Assembly (NCBI GenBank): GCA_947184155.2
Contig: CAMXCT020000125.1
Coordinates: 1-64,000 of the forward strand
Direction of reading: 5' to 3'
DNA from: Cladocopium goreaui
Taxonomy: Eukaryota; Sar; Dinophyceae; Suessiales; Symbiodiniaceae
Length of the DNA stretch: 64,000 nucleotides
A program made the translations under genes and the position numbers. The notes beneath the pieces were generated by a model that was not told the DNA's origin, made no database searches, and saw only the letters and a list, made by a program, of their open reading frames with translations. This document shows positions 11,100 to 24,070 of the stretch, piece after piece (positions within the stretch are counted from its first letter, which is position 1; the number at the start of each line of letters is the position of its first letter).

Positions 11100-12330
11100 G
11101 ACACATCACCGGTGGCGAATTTTTATTAAGCTTTCTCCTCTTCAATTTTAAGGGCCAAGGCAAATTTTCCTTCTAGCCACATCAGCTCCATTACGTTGCC
11201 GCTAAAGCTCGCAGGGGCCGCCAAAGGCGAGAGGCGGGCCGGGAGACCACGGTCACTCCATGGTTGTTACTTTCTCCTTTTTCTAGTTTTTCTCTCCAAA
11301 GCGAGAGACAAGTGGTCACGAACCCTGCTGTGCGTCACGGGACCGATCTCCTTAAGTATGTTTTCTCCTTTGTGATGTTTGTTTCTCCGCCGTTTCGTTG
11401 GTTTTGAGATTCACGTACACAAAACCATCGGGTCCCGTGTTATAGGTGCTGGTTAGTAGCTTATCCTGCAGCCACAGATTCTCCTGTTCTATTCAATTTC
11501 TCTCTTTTTGTTCATCTTGTTTCTCCATTTGGCTGACGGAAAGCTGCTGCTGACGTGTAGTTCGACATGAACTGCAATATCGCTGCGGAAAAAAATACAG
11601 CGGAAGAATTGCTCTGGAAGCAGTTTTGACTCACACTATTATGTCTAGAGCATGTTTAAACATATATAATGAGATATATGCTTGGGGAGAAAAAAAAACC
11701 TACCTCAAAGCAATTTAGACAAAACGGAGGCTGAAACCGGTGAACCCAAATTGTCGGTCAAAAATCTGTTGTGCTTTGTACATACTCGTAGTCTGGAAGA
11801 TGATCTTCCAGTTTCATGCACCAAGTATGTACAACTACTCTTTGGGTATCAGTTTCATGTTGAGGATTCAAGTCTTTCAGTTTTGGGGTGTCAGCTTCAC
11901 CCACCTGATGGATCACTTGAGGAATCGAAAATCAATGGGTGATTTGAAACCGCCCAACACATGACTCGAAGTCGGGTCGAATGTGAAACCCAATGATAAA
12001 AATATATTTAAAAAATACCATTTGAACATGCTTTTAAAGTTTAAATCCTACCCATGGCTGGCCAAAGTTTGGATGGTTTTCTGGTTTGGGAATATTCTCC
12101 CCAGCTTTGGGTTTGTCACGTTTTCAAACGCTCAAATTTTCGGAGGGACGTTCATTGCTTGTTACATTTGGAATCCAACATACGCTTCAGTTTGCCTTGG
12201 CCTGCCCAACATGCATAAAACGGCAGTGCGGTATGCCTTTTGCACAGGACATCTAGACATGAATGTGTGTGTATATAGTATATATAATATATATATATAT
12301 ATGTAATTATATGTACATGTATGTATGGTA
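11100..12330. other. No gene recognised
   Basis: AT-rich to mixed sequence. Frames at 11682-11964 and 11983-12306 are short and lack domains or splice context. A TA microsatellite at 12275-12305 precedes the inverted-repeat element. Confidence 0.5.
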
Positions 12331-12780
12331 GGTGCCAAAATTATAGAACGGAAGTTGAGGAGTACGAAGGCACGGTTATTTACCGTACCCTGTTGTTCCA
12401 TAATTCTGCTTTCCTCGGAAGGTATGAAAAAAAAAACATATCTTAACTTACTCCTATTTTTTTGCATCGTTCTATAATTCTGGTTTGTTCTATAATTGTG
12501 TGTTCCCCCATCTTTCCCACATTTACCACTTTTGTTCTATAATTATTTTTTCCGTTCTATAATCGTGCGTAAACCGTTCTATAATTATGTACTGTATACA
12601 AATATGCAATAGATATCATGCCAGTGCCAGAAATTATAGAACAGAACAAAAAATTATAGAACAAAAAAAATAATTAGAACAGGATCAGAATCCGCGCGGA
12701 ATCGGGATACGGAGGAGTACGAAGGTACGGTATTTTACCATACTTTTGTACTCCTAATGTCGTTCTATAATTCTGGCACC
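12331..12780. mobile_element. 450-bp MITE-like element with 20-bp terminal inverted repeats
   Basis: The left end GGTGCCAAAATTATAGAACG (12331-12350) matches the reverse complement of the right end (12761-12780) in 19 of 20 positions. Subterminal blocks are also inverted copies of each other: gaggagtacgaaggcacggt at 12358 and gaggagtacgaaggtacggt at 12712, each with a short TACC arm. The interior holds many ttctataatt units, forward in the left half (12469, 12487, 12533, 12553, 12571) and inverted in the right half (12631, 12648). No coding frame is present, so if mobile it is non-autonomous. I could not define a target-site duplication. Confidence 0.75.
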
Positions 12781-12914
12781 TCCTGTACATATACACGTTA
12801 CATACACACGTGGATGAATTCTGATAATTCATCAACCTTTTCAAAGTTCTGATATGTTGGGATAGTTTGCCCTACGAACCATCATTACACTGACATTGCC
12901 GTCAGGTCCTTGTA

Positions 12915-13000
12915 ATTTATCCAGATCATATATAGTATATACAGTATATACAGTATTTACCGTATATACCGTATATACAGTATATACAATATCCTATGAT
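12915..13000. repeat. TATATACAGTA microsatellite
   Basis: Units of tatatacagta and tatataccgta repeat about eight times after 12927. Confidence 0.85.
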
Positions 13001-13754
13001 ATCATCTATATTCTATTGTACTACCTCTACCTGAAATCTTGAGTGCGCTGCACAGTGCTTGACATGTCTTTACTGTACCAAACAGCAAGCGTCACTCCAC
13101 CGCGAATGTGCAACACGTGAGCAGCGTCCCATTGTGCAATGCCATTGCGGTTGGGTGGCCTCCACAGGGTCTCCGCAAATTGCGATGGCGATCCCAATTT
13201 TTCATGGCCCATCTGCGGTCCAATTCGCGAAATTTGGACCACTGTAACCAACTTTTTGCAAACATTTGCAAACCATGATAGGCGATGAAAAATTTTGACC
13301 CATGCTTTTCTGGGTCTCATCAGTAGCAAGGTTTCATGGTTTCGGTTCACCAAACCGCATGAGATCCTGGTTGACAGGATTCCCCGCTGGATTGTGATCC
13401 CCAAAATATGGAGAAAAGTACAATCCCTGCACAAATCATCTAACCATCATTATCATCATTGAGTTGATGATATTCACTTATATCATCTTTTCTCCTGACA
13501 TTTTTGATGGCTAAAACATGTTAAAACGCTGAAAATCCCCATTGGTACTGGCTATCAACCACCCTTTGTCTCGTGCTGAGCCCAAGACAAAGGAACCGAG
13601 GCACCTCCAGTGACCTCAGAAAAAAAAAAAAACAAACTCAGCGCAGGGGCGATCAATGGAGGTTTAGTAATGATAGTGGATAATAGTGGTTAATATGGTT
13701 AATAGTGGTTTCCCTATATTACCTATGGTCTATAGTGGTTACTGTGATAGTGGT

Positions 13755-13878
13755 TACCCTCTGGTAAATTAACTTAGACCCTGAAAATAGCCATTGAATC
13801 CATTGTTCAGTTGAAACTCATCTTCCAACCCCCTAAGCCCGAGGAATGCCAGGGTCTATGTTAGTTTACCAGAGGCTA
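13755..13878. mobile_element. TA-flanked MITE, copy 1
   Basis: The left end TACCCTCTGGTAAATTAAC (from 13755) and the right end (reverse complement TAGCCTCTGGTAAACTAAC, ending at 13878) are inverted repeats of about 29 bp with three mismatches. Both sides begin with TA, which fits a TA target-site duplication as in Tc1/mariner-derived MITEs. The element is about 124 bp and has no coding capacity. Confidence 0.75.
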
Positions 13879-14490
13879 AATGTAGCGATATTTATTCTTT
13901 CCAGCAAGAAAGGTGTGACTGATGAGGTACTGTACCATATAAGGCCATATTTTCTAGGGATGTTCCCTTACATAGGCCTGAAAAATAGGCCTTATATATA
14001 GTAGGTACCTCCAATTTAGGTTCCTGAGATGGCCAGTGAGTAAATAACGTTGATGTGCCCTGCAAAAGTATGGGAATCCTGGGAATGCTGGGAATGCAAG
14101 AAGAATGAGAGTCTGTTTAGAAGACGAAAAATAGGACATGATCAAGAATCTACTCACCAGTACCCACTCATCATGCCCAAACCTATTTGCCAGAACTAGA
14201 CTCCATCTATCTATAGTAAAAGGATGGATTCAAGGTTCCTACCCCATAAAATACTGTTTGACTAACATCTCTATCCCCATTTCCCGTTCATAGTCCCCGT
14301 TTCAAACTCCGTGAGTTAACCCCCAACCAATTCACCAATGATTTCGAGCCGGCCATGCCCATGCCGCCAGGGTGGGCACTAGGCGACCCCACCTGCTTTC
14401 GTGATTCACCTGCGAACCAATGTGAGTATCGAAGTCATGTATTCCGACTCGCAATGGTTGCTCACCCCTTTTGCTAATATGGGTCTGTCT

Positions 14491-14583
14491 ATATATATAT
14501 ATATACGTATACATGCGCATATATATATATATATGTATAATATATAGTATGTATATACATATATATATATATATATGTATACA
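14491..14583. repeat. TA-rich microsatellite
   Basis: Nearly continuous tatatata with interruptions (tacgtatacatgcgcata, tagtatgtatatacata). Similar tracts occur at 15055-15150, 18553-18600, 19806-19860, 20238-20253, 21333-21350 and 22237-22252. Confidence 0.9.
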
Positions 14584-17500
14584 TATTGTGCCCCAAAATC
14601 CAATGGTTGAACGGTTTGCTATCGTTTCCCCGTCAAACGGCCAGAAAATCGGTCTACCGAGTCTTTTTCAGACACAGCCGTGCCAATCCTGCGCTGGGCA
14701 AGAGGAGATTCCAACAAGAGTAACATAGCTCAGCCCCAGTCATCTCCATCATCTCCATCATCTCCATTCAACCAGCTTCTGAATGTCTGGAATGGCTGAC
14801 CCATTCAGGGTTGATACTGTAATTGGGTCCCAAAATGTGGAGTACCTTACTAAGTTGTGAAATTATGGCCATTTGGGGAAAAAAATGACATTTTAACCAT
14901 GGTTTTAACCATTGGATTTTGTGAATAACCCACTCCCCTGGTAGTTAGGGGATGAAACCACTGGAAACACCATGCGTCCGGGAAAAAAAAAAAACACTTT
15001 CTTTGAAAAATGGCGACCTCCCACATTCGATGGCTAAGCAACGTTATATAATATCCCTATAATATATACGTGTATGTATATATACCCATTAAACATGCAT
15101 ATATATATATATACATATGCATTTGTTTATATATATATATATACAGCATGTGCATTTAGATATGTATTTATGTATTACATGTAATAAAATGTTTGGTGCT
15201 AAACAATGTGTTACATTTTTACATCATTTCCCCCAGCCTGCAGCATCCTCCTCCTCGGCCTCTTCTGGAAGACGTCGCATGGGGCTACCTGCCAGGAATC
15301 ATGGCTCACAAGTAGGATCGGACAGGAAAAATGACCAGCTTTGCAGACAACCAGATTTGTATCAACATCTATCTTCTATATTCAAACAGTATTAAACATA
15401 TGGTGAAGCCAATTATTTTCAATAGTGAAGCCAACTAATAATATAGAATAGTATATAATAGTGTATCCATAGTATACCATAGTATATCATGGTATATCAT
15501 AGTATATCATAGTATCACTATGGTTCACCAACAGATCTTTGAACCGCATATTTCCTTCGTAATATTTCCATCTCCAAAGCCCAGCCGCCTAAGCCCAAGA
15601 TGCGAGGCCGCCGCGCTCCCTGGCACCATTCTTTCACCCATTTTGGGACCCTGGCGACCCAGAAAAATATATCAAAAAAAATGTGTTATGATGGTTTGGG
15701 GTTATACACGAGATTTTGGGGGTACCTGTGTTCTGGATGTTTTTGGATGTTTTTTTGGAGCTTTTGGGGCATTTGGTCATCTAGTAAGTGGTGATTCGCT
15801 GATACTGTTGGTGATTAAGCCAACCAATCCCCAAAATACAAGTCTATACGGATTCTAGTTGGGAAGAATTTTTGAAAACATGCTGAAACCACCATCCAGA
15901 AAATAACAACAGCAACAGAATAGTGTGGATGTTCGCCTCCTAGTTTTAGGTGCATTTGCTTCACCACTGCCCAACGATTCAGAACCTGGTGCTTTCGCCC
16001 CCTGAAAAATTTTGGTGACCATTGCATGGAGGTGAAGTATCAAATCCCTCATGAAAGCTCACACAGAAAAGAACTTTTTTTTAAAACATGAATATATACT
16101 ATAGTACAGTATACTATACATCATTATGGTAATCTATATACCATATGGTATAATGATATATTACTAACCTGAACCTCTGATTGTTCTTTTCACTGCTCAA
16201 CACTAACGTGTCCGTGATGTAGCAAGGTGCCATGTGTGAGTCAGGCCCGGTGCACACAAGAACCAATGGTCACAAACAAGAAGATACAAGAAGGCCCCAG
16301 GTATACGTTGGTTTCGAACCTAGACTACTAGCATATAATTTATATATATATATTATAATTCTAGATCCATCCACCGAAAATCTTAGTTATTCACGTAGTT
16401 ACAAATCAACTTAACTATGGAGGCACCTTCCGAACTGACGGCAGCTGCCCCACCTGTCTCAAGGTATCACCACGCAATGCCTGCCATTGTAGATAATTTT
16501 CCGAGGATTTCCCCATAGGTTTTCTACGTGTGAACGCCTACCCCAGGGTAACCGCAGGGGGAAGAAACATCACAATGTCGATTAGTTTTTTTCAATGGTT
16601 GTGGATATCCGCCATTTTTTGCTCACTCATACTTGCCCAATGACCAGTTGCTTCAGTGGAAACCCCAGATTGGTAGACCACCAGTTTCCTAAGATGGTGA
16701 TATATTACTATGAAAATTGATACAACTTTTGACATTGAATAGAAACATCAGCTCAATCCCACCAGCAACGGGGGAAGGTCTCATAGCTAGCTTTAGATAC
16801 CGAACAAAACAAAACAACTGAGGTGTTTCAGTCGGTTCAATCACCAGGCTGTGCAAGGGGCACCCGCACCTCTTGCGCTAGATCTTTGGCAGCTCGGGTG
16901 CGTTCGTCCTCAGTGGAAGGCGCTTTTTTCGAGCAGATTCTGCAGAGTTCTGCGGACATTTCCTCTGTCAATATGATCCTTTCAGCGGGTTTAGAATGGG
17001 TTGGGAAGCCATTCTTATCCCATCAAAATGGGAAAATGCAAGGACCCCTCTTTTTGGAGGAGGGACTTTCCCCAACCCCCCAAAAACATAGGACAATTTG
17101 AATCATTGTGGATCACCGAGCGGGAAGACTGGACAAAAAGTCCCACAAAATTGGTTTGTTGATGGTATGTGATGTGTGTTATCAGCAATGCCACATAGAC
17201 TGGTAGTGCAAGTCCCAAGAAAACAAGGATATTTGACACAATCATCACCTGCCATTGACAGATGTTCATGGAAAATTCATATGACGTGAGTTGCCCAGGA
17301 AAATTTCCTTGCAGCGTTCACCGTGGCGATGAATACAGTAAATCCGCGTGGCTCTCCAGTGGTTTGGCATCAATTCAAGCAATTTTTTATTGGTGGTTTA
17401 GCAATTTTTGATTGGTGGTTTGATTGATTAGTGATTTGGAATCTTCTTGTAACTGCAACTTTTTTTGTGCGGGTGCAGCGTTACGCTGGTGCAAAATCAC

Positions 17501-19337
17501 ACTTTTTAGCCAGTATGTTAGACTGGTAGCCACGTTTGTGGGTTTTGGAAGCCTGTTCCATCCAAACCAACCCAAGGGGCTTCACAAATATGGTTAACCC
17601 TGGCCCATATAAAATGACCATGTACACACAAGCATGGCTATTGGGCAAAAGCCTCGTACCCTGCTTGACACCAAAATAGCTGGCACTTGGATCTTCATTC
17701 TCTCCAATTCGTATAGAAAGTCATAAGGTTTTAAGCCATTACCAACATGATCAATCATTCTATATGGCTATTATATGCTATTATATCCTAATATATTCCA
17801 ATCAGCTATGGGTATTCCCATGATCTTATTCCCATTAAAATCATATGATATTTCCCTGTTGTATCTCCATGATGTCCCATGATTCCATCACTGCGTCCAG
17901 GGACCAGCTCAGCAAGATGGTGCTCCTAGTCACGGCTGTGGGGGATTCAGAATGCTTAGATAAGAGATGTTAAGCCAACAAAGTTGCCAACAGCAAAGAT
18001 TTGTGTTTAAAAAAAACTAAACAGCTTCAATAGGGCTGTTTGTGTCCTCTGTGAACATCTGTAAACATCAGCAGAACTTGGGGTCAAAAAAAAACACAAT
18101 TTCATCACCGTTTAAGGTGAGAACCTCACTCTGAACCTGTCCATGTACTGCTGGGATCGGAAAAACTTCTCCTGGAGAAGTTTCATGGATTATGAATCCA
18201 TTCTTTTGCTACATCGGTGTATCTGAAAATATGATATATCCCAAAATTGCCATGTTGATCTGGAAATGTGATATATCTATATCTCAAAATCGCAAAATTG
18301 TGATATATCTGAAACGATGCATTCTCATTGGATGTTGGTGTCGCCATTTTTTTAAGACCAGCCAACCTTCAAACCCACAGTGCCTACGGCCCTGCCTGCG
18401 CTGACAGCTGTGCCGTGAGCATGGCTTGGTCCTGCGGATGATTTGTTGCCTGAAATGATGGGGGGTTCGTAGGGGTTTTCCTGGATTCTCGTGTAAATTT
18501 TGACCCTGAAAAGCCTGAAAAATGTGAATTTTGACCCTGAAAAATGTGGATAGATATATATATATATATATATGTATAATTATATAGTTATATATTAATT
18601 TATCCATTCAAAATGTGGATTTGACATAAAAAGAATCTCAATCTTGGTGTGAAAAGGTGTGATGCCATGTTCATCGAGGACTAGTTCATATGTCACCAAT
18701 GAAAATCAGTGCATCGCCTCGATGGGTCAAATGGTCAGACATCCTTCTGTTGAGGTCAGCTTCACATGATGGGTTGCTAAGGTCAACACTGTTGAGGGGT
18801 TGTTAACTTGCAAAACAACCCCAACACATGGCAAATCTTAGATACATGCAAAAAATGACAGTTTATCTTAGCTGGTCAACGTAGATAATCCCACTGATAC
18901 CAAAAGACTAGTTAGGATTAGTTTGTACCCATCCAAGATTGACCTAGAACAATAGAGGTAACCTTAAACCCCTATTGCATCCGATTTTTCTGGATGGACC
19001 TATGGTTGTGTAAACCCCAGTATGTAGATTCCCAGCATGTCGGTAGATGATGGGGTACTCTTTTTTATGTCCATGATGTCACAGCTAGTACTTGGGGGTA
19101 CAGCTAGAGATATAAACGGGTTTTCACTTGTAACAATTGTTAGAGGAGTTATGTCCCATTCATATCTCTATAACAATCACAGTTAGAGTTTTTACTTATA
19201 ACAATCACAAGTTGGGACAGAACTTCAGAACTCCTCTAACTATGGCGACAACGGCGACAACTATCCACTTTTTTAACGACTCCTTGGCTCGTCGATGGGG
19301 ATCACAAACCCACTTCTATGGTTGAAAGTTGAGAACA

Positions 19338-19441
19338 TACCCTCTGGTAATTTAACATAGCTATTGAAAATGACCATTTATAGTGGATTTTCCCATTAAA
19401 AATGGTGATTTTCCATAGTTATGTTAGTTTACCAGAGGGTA
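19338..19441. mobile_element. TA-flanked MITE, copy 2
   Basis: The left end TACCCTCTGGTAATTTAAC (from 19338) and the right end (reverse complement TACCCTCTGGTAAACTAAC, ending 19441) are near-perfect inverted repeats. The total is 104 bp including the flanking TA. The interior (tagtggattttcccattaaa) is homologous to copy 4. Confidence 0.85.
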
Positions 19442-20799
19442 TCTCAAACCACCAATCAGACCATCATTGGTTCATATTGGTTCAACTGTTACATCCCCCC
19501 ATGTTCGATGCGTAGACAATCCTCATGTTGCTAGACAATCCCCCAAGTTTACAGCATTTCCATTTCGAGGGATGAGTCTCATCAAAATTCAAGCGTTTGC
19601 TATGCTTTTTTGCTTATCAAAAAGATTGTATTTCCATCATGGTAAATGGTCTTTCTGCTATGGTATAGCTGCTGATCTTCCGATTGAAGTGGTGATCTTC
19701 CGCTCGAAGAAATGCAGCTCAACAAACTCCTCCCGCTGTCGCTCCATCAGCCGCTCCTGAAAAGCGGCTCGAAGATCGGTGATAAATTATCTACAGTAGA
19801 TAAGCTTATATATATATATATGTATATTATATATAATATATACACATAATGTATTAAATATGTATGTATAACACATCTATCATGCATAAGTTTATATTGT
19901 ATGTAGATATATAGTGTATGGACATAATTGGGGATGTTTGGCAACAATCAAACCAATCAAAATAGGGAGTTGTCAGAGAATTTGATCATATCTACCCAGT
20001 TTTGTTGTTGACATCCCCCTTTATTGTCTTCTGATAGTACGAGTATCTGGTGATTGCATTTTTGATGACAACAAGGGTAGTCAGTGTAGTAACCAGGACT
20101 TGTATTCAATTTCGCAGGCGAAAGGTCAATCGTCGATCTTGGTTTGCAAGGTGGGAACGTCAAGAGCGCAAAATAGTATTCAATAGTATGAAATGGAGGT
20201 TTCCTAAGTCACAGGGCTACCCCCAATCATCCAAAAAATATATATATATATACATTTGTATTGAAAGCCATGGTTTATGGGATATCCTCCAGTTTAGGAA
20301 ATACCAAAAATAGTCGTGTATATACCTCCCAACCCATTTCGTTCAAGGTGGAAAAGCCAGGTGTTCTGTCACGATTTCAACGCGCAAATAAGCGCCCATG
20401 TCGATTGGAGTATCACAATAGTACTGCTACGACACAACAATGTTGAGATTTTGAGTATCTGGATGTATCATGATGTATCTGGGCTCATAAATTGTTCGAT
20501 TCTAGAATTCTAGGGATGTTCAACTATCCCTGACTCAGCCAATCACCCAGGGTTTCAAATACTTCAAACTTGGCCCCCCAAAACACGGCCCCAAACCAGC
20601 AAACATGGGACAGTTGAAGGGACCAAACTTGCATCAACAAAGAAAGGGCTAACAAGGTGGGAAACCGCTACTGGTTCCAGAAGTCAACTGGAGGAAGCCC
20701 AAACGTCACCATTGGTTTCTCCTTATCCTTAAATCATGACCACTAACTTGTAACTTGGATTAATCATAATGTGGGGATGTTACGAAACTCCCAAAATAT

Positions 20800-20904
20800 T
20801 ACCCTCCAGTAAATTAACATAGACCCTGGTAGATAGGGGTTGCCAGATTAGTTTCCACTAAACATTGGTTATTTGTAGGGTCTATGTTAATTTACCAGAG
20901 GGTA
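20800..20904. mobile_element. TA-flanked MITE, copy 3
   Basis: The left end TACCCTCCAGTAAATTAAC (from 20800) and the right end (reverse complement TACCCTCTGGTAAATTAAC, ending 20904) are inverted repeats that continue into the shared ATAGACCCT. The total is 105 bp with TA on both sides. Confidence 0.85.
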
Positions 20905-22633
20905 CGAACCTCCCAAAACACCTGAGATGCTTGGAGCTCGCCGAGCTCAGAGGTAAGGCTAGCCATCCTGGCGCTGGAAAATCATAGCCCATAGGATCCA
21001 TGGTGCTGCTATATATGGTAACATTTACCATCAATATACCCCCAATGTTAGCATATATACCATTCATGGATCCTATGGATAGGGATTTTTGTCCCCCCCA
21101 AAAAAACACCGAAGCGGAAATTGTCGAAAAACCGACTCTGTACAAGAATTGGAATGTTCATCTGGCTAATGATACAGGACCAAACACAGAGAGGTACAGT
21201 AGTTCTTGCCAAATGCAGCGGAACAGTTGGGAATCATTGGGGAAGCCCACGAAAACTAGCCCTATCCCATCGCATGAAATACTGGTTGGTTAATAGGTAT
21301 ATGTGTCCATATAGTATAGCTTATGTATGTGTATGTATATATATATATATTAATACAAACATCACTAAAAAACAAGGTGGTATCACCAGCAGTTCACAAT
21401 CACAACAACCAACTGACCATCATCCGTGATATCCGTGTGTCTAGTTGGTTAAATCCCAGAAATCATCCGAACATGCACCGATCACGGATTCGGAGTACAA
21501 CCTAATTCACCAATCTCAAAAAATGGTCGGGGAAAAAAATAATTGTCTATTGAGAGACGTCATAGAGACGTCTATACCAGAAAAATATACAAAAATGGTC
21601 TCATTCGAAGACGTCCATTTTGGGTCGAATTCCCCCAATGCTAAACCGACGTTCGATGATCCGATGTGTTCGATGTCTCGGCTCACGTTCCCATCGTCTC
21701 CGTCTCACTCCTCTCATCTTGCACATTGAGGTGCTGCAGAATGGCTGTCAGCACTTCCTGCGCTGAAGATCCGGCATTCGTTTTTCGGGGAACTTGTTTG
21801 GCCATCCAAAAGTCACCGAAATGTATTGTTTGACCACCAAAATGGATCATAATTATACTTTAACACTCTTTAACCATCTTTAACCCATCAAAGTTTGGAT
21901 GAAGCCATCAAAGTTGGAGATTCACTAATCCAGTTGTTTAACTGCTCAATACCGAAATGTCCGTACACCTCTGATAATTCTAGAGAATTACCATGTTCAA
22001 TTCGTGAATGATCAAAAATGGGTGACATTCCATTGTCAGGCTGGATTGTTGGAGGATAAGAATTGCCACAGAGAATTGCCACAGAGAATACCTTAGAGAC
22101 CTCAGCCAACACTGAACACCACCAAGCAGTATTCAACCCGAGGACATGACCAACAACGTTGGATACATCCATCTAAGTACATGGAAGGTAGTACATATGA
22201 ACATATGCATATCAATGTGTATAATATTAGATTGATTATATATATATATAGCTATGTAATATGTGTGTATGTCTGTCGTATGTGTATGATGTAAAATGAT
22301 GTAAATATATTCTAATACATGGCCCAGCCCGTCCTGCAATCGACTCACTCCCAGCAGATGATCTAAGACCAGCGGCTTGCCGTTGAGTGTCCTGGGCGGC
22401 CACTCCTGGCGAAACCTCCAGAAATTGTGGTGAAAAAAACAAAGACCATCAATCATTTAATGGGAAAACCATGGGAAAACGATTGAAAAATAGCTGTAAA
22501 ATACAGATTTTTCATAGACCATTGTCGGAGAGGTGCCCAATTTTGAAAACCCCCAGGTGTGCAGTTGGCTAGCGGTCGAATCATTGGGTCGCTGACGGGC
22601 TGACGGAAGAGTCTACTAGTAGGATATGAGATA

Positions 22634-22746
22634 TTCATCTGGTAAACTAACAGTTTGCGATATAGAAAATGGGCATAGAAATAGTGGATCTACCTATTAA
22701 AAATGGTGGATCTTTCCATAGTTATGTAAACGTTTACCAGAGAAAA
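22634..22746. mobile_element. MITE, diverged copy 4
   Basis: A decayed relative of copy 2. The left end reads TCATCTGGTAAACTAAC and the right end AACGTTTACCAGAGA. The middle (attaaaaatggtgga, ttccatagttatgt) matches copy 2 closely. The outermost bases are lost, so the TA duplication is not visible. Confidence 0.6.
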
Positions 22747-23079
22747 TTCATCTGTGGGGCGCACCTCGATTTTTGTCCCATGTGCATCCATGTGCCAGAA
22801 ACAGTCACCCTACTCTACTCATCATTGCCATCTTTGAATATCTCACGAGCTACTCATCGATGGACCTCTCGGGGCCAGATTCACAAAAGAACAACCATCA
22901 CTTAGTGGCTGGTCTTAGATTCTGAACCAGACGACTTGGAGAAAGGTCCCTGAAACCAAAAGAGCCCTTCACATATTCCGCGGTGTGCTCGCCCCCCAGA
23001 TGTCCATTGAAAATTGCCCTCAAAACAAAGGCCGGGGGTTCACTTGGACCCCCCCAAAGCCCCTCATCTGGACCCCCCC

Positions 23080-23405
23080 ATTTTAGGGGGCGAGAGGGCG
23101 GCGAGAGGGGGCGAGAGGGGGCGAGAGGGGGCGAGAAGGGGGGTCCAGACGAGGGGCTTTTGGAAAGGCTAGAAGGGCGAGAAGGGGGTGTGTGGGGGCG
23201 AGAGGGGGGCGAGGAGGGGGCCAGAGGGTCAAAGCAAATTCTCCCATGGACGGGGGGCGAGAGGGGGAGAGGGGGTGGAAGAGGGCGAGAGGGGGGCGAG
23301 AGGGGTACAGAAGGTCAGATGGCTTTTGGATCGGGGGGCGAGAGGGGGCGAGAGGGGGCCAGAGGGGGTGGAAGGGGGCGAGAGGGGGCGAGAGGCACAA
23401 TTAGA
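23080..23405. repeat. GGGGCGAGAG satellite, block 1
   Basis: Short purine-rich units such as gggggcgagaggg, with all G runs on the plus strand. At about 23224 the block contains agggtcaaagcaaattctcc, which marks the start of a higher-order unit that recurs at 23985 and 24790. Confidence 0.9.
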
Positions 23406-23925
23406 TTCATTGGTATCAAATAAACCAGCACCCCTTGAACAAGTACATTCATTGGTATCAAATCAACCAGCCCCCCTTGAACCATTACATTCATTGGTAT
23501 CAAATCAACCAGCCCCCCTTGAACCATAACATTCATTGCTATCAAATCATCCAGCCCCCCTTGAACCATTACATTCATTGGTATCAAATCAACCAGCCCC
23601 CCTTGAACCATTACATTCATTGGTATCAAATCAACCAGCCCCCCTTGAACCATTACATTCATTGCTATCAAATCAACCAGCCCCCCTTGAACCATTACAT
23701 TCATTGGTATCAAATCAACCAGCCCCCCTTGAACCATTAAAATCATTGGTATCAAATCAACCAGCCCCCCTTGAACAATTACATTCATTGCTATCAAATC
23801 AACCAGCCCCCCTTGAACAATTACATTCATTGCTATCAAATCAGCCAGCCCCCTGGAACAATTACATTCATTGGTATCAAATCAACCAGCCCCCCTTGAA
23901 CCATTACATTCATTGGTATGGATCG
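23406..23925. repeat. 42-bp minisatellite, array 1
   Basis: About 12 copies of a 42-bp unit (attcattggtatcaaatcaa followed by ccagccccccttgaaccattac). Variants differ mainly at ggtatc/gctatc and aacc/aaca. The period is divisible by three, so all frames stay open on both strands (HWYQINQPPLNHYI, LHSLVSNQPAPLEP, NVMVQGGLVDLIPM). There are no CRISPR-like spacers. Confidence 0.95.
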
Positions 23926-24070
23926 GGGGGTGAGAGGGGGCGAGAGAGGGTGGGTGGAGGCGAAGAGGGGGGCGAGAGGGGGCCAGAGGGTCAGAGCAAA
24001 TTCTAACATGGACGGGGGGCGAGAGGGGGCGAGAGAAGGTGGAAGGGGGCGAGAGGGGGGCGAGAGGCAC
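23926..24070. repeat. GGGGCGAGAG satellite, block 2
   Basis: Same purine-rich units as block 1, with the marker gggtcagagcaaattctaac at about 23988 and the same exit sequence, gcgagaggcacaatta. Confidence 0.9.

Larger units (their letters stand above)
12785..19330. other. Gene-poor AT-rich stretch
   Basis: No supported gene. The stretch contains TA microsatellites (14491-14583, 15055-15150, 18553-18600) and one MITE copy at 13755-13878. A minus-strand frame at 17015-17269 includes a hydrophobic run (VSNILVFLGLALPVYVALLI) that could be a membrane-segment exon, but nothing around it supports a gene. Confidence 0.45.
19442..22980. other. Gene-poor stretch with MITEs and TA microsatellites
   Basis: No supported gene. 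Apart from two MITE copies (20800 and 22634) and TA tracts, the sequence is unremarkable and the open frames are short. Confidence 0.45.

Noticed and set aside
14486..15150. TATA-like sequences as promoters
   Set aside because: They are long TA microsatellites, and dinoflagellate promoters are not reliably marked by TATA boxes.
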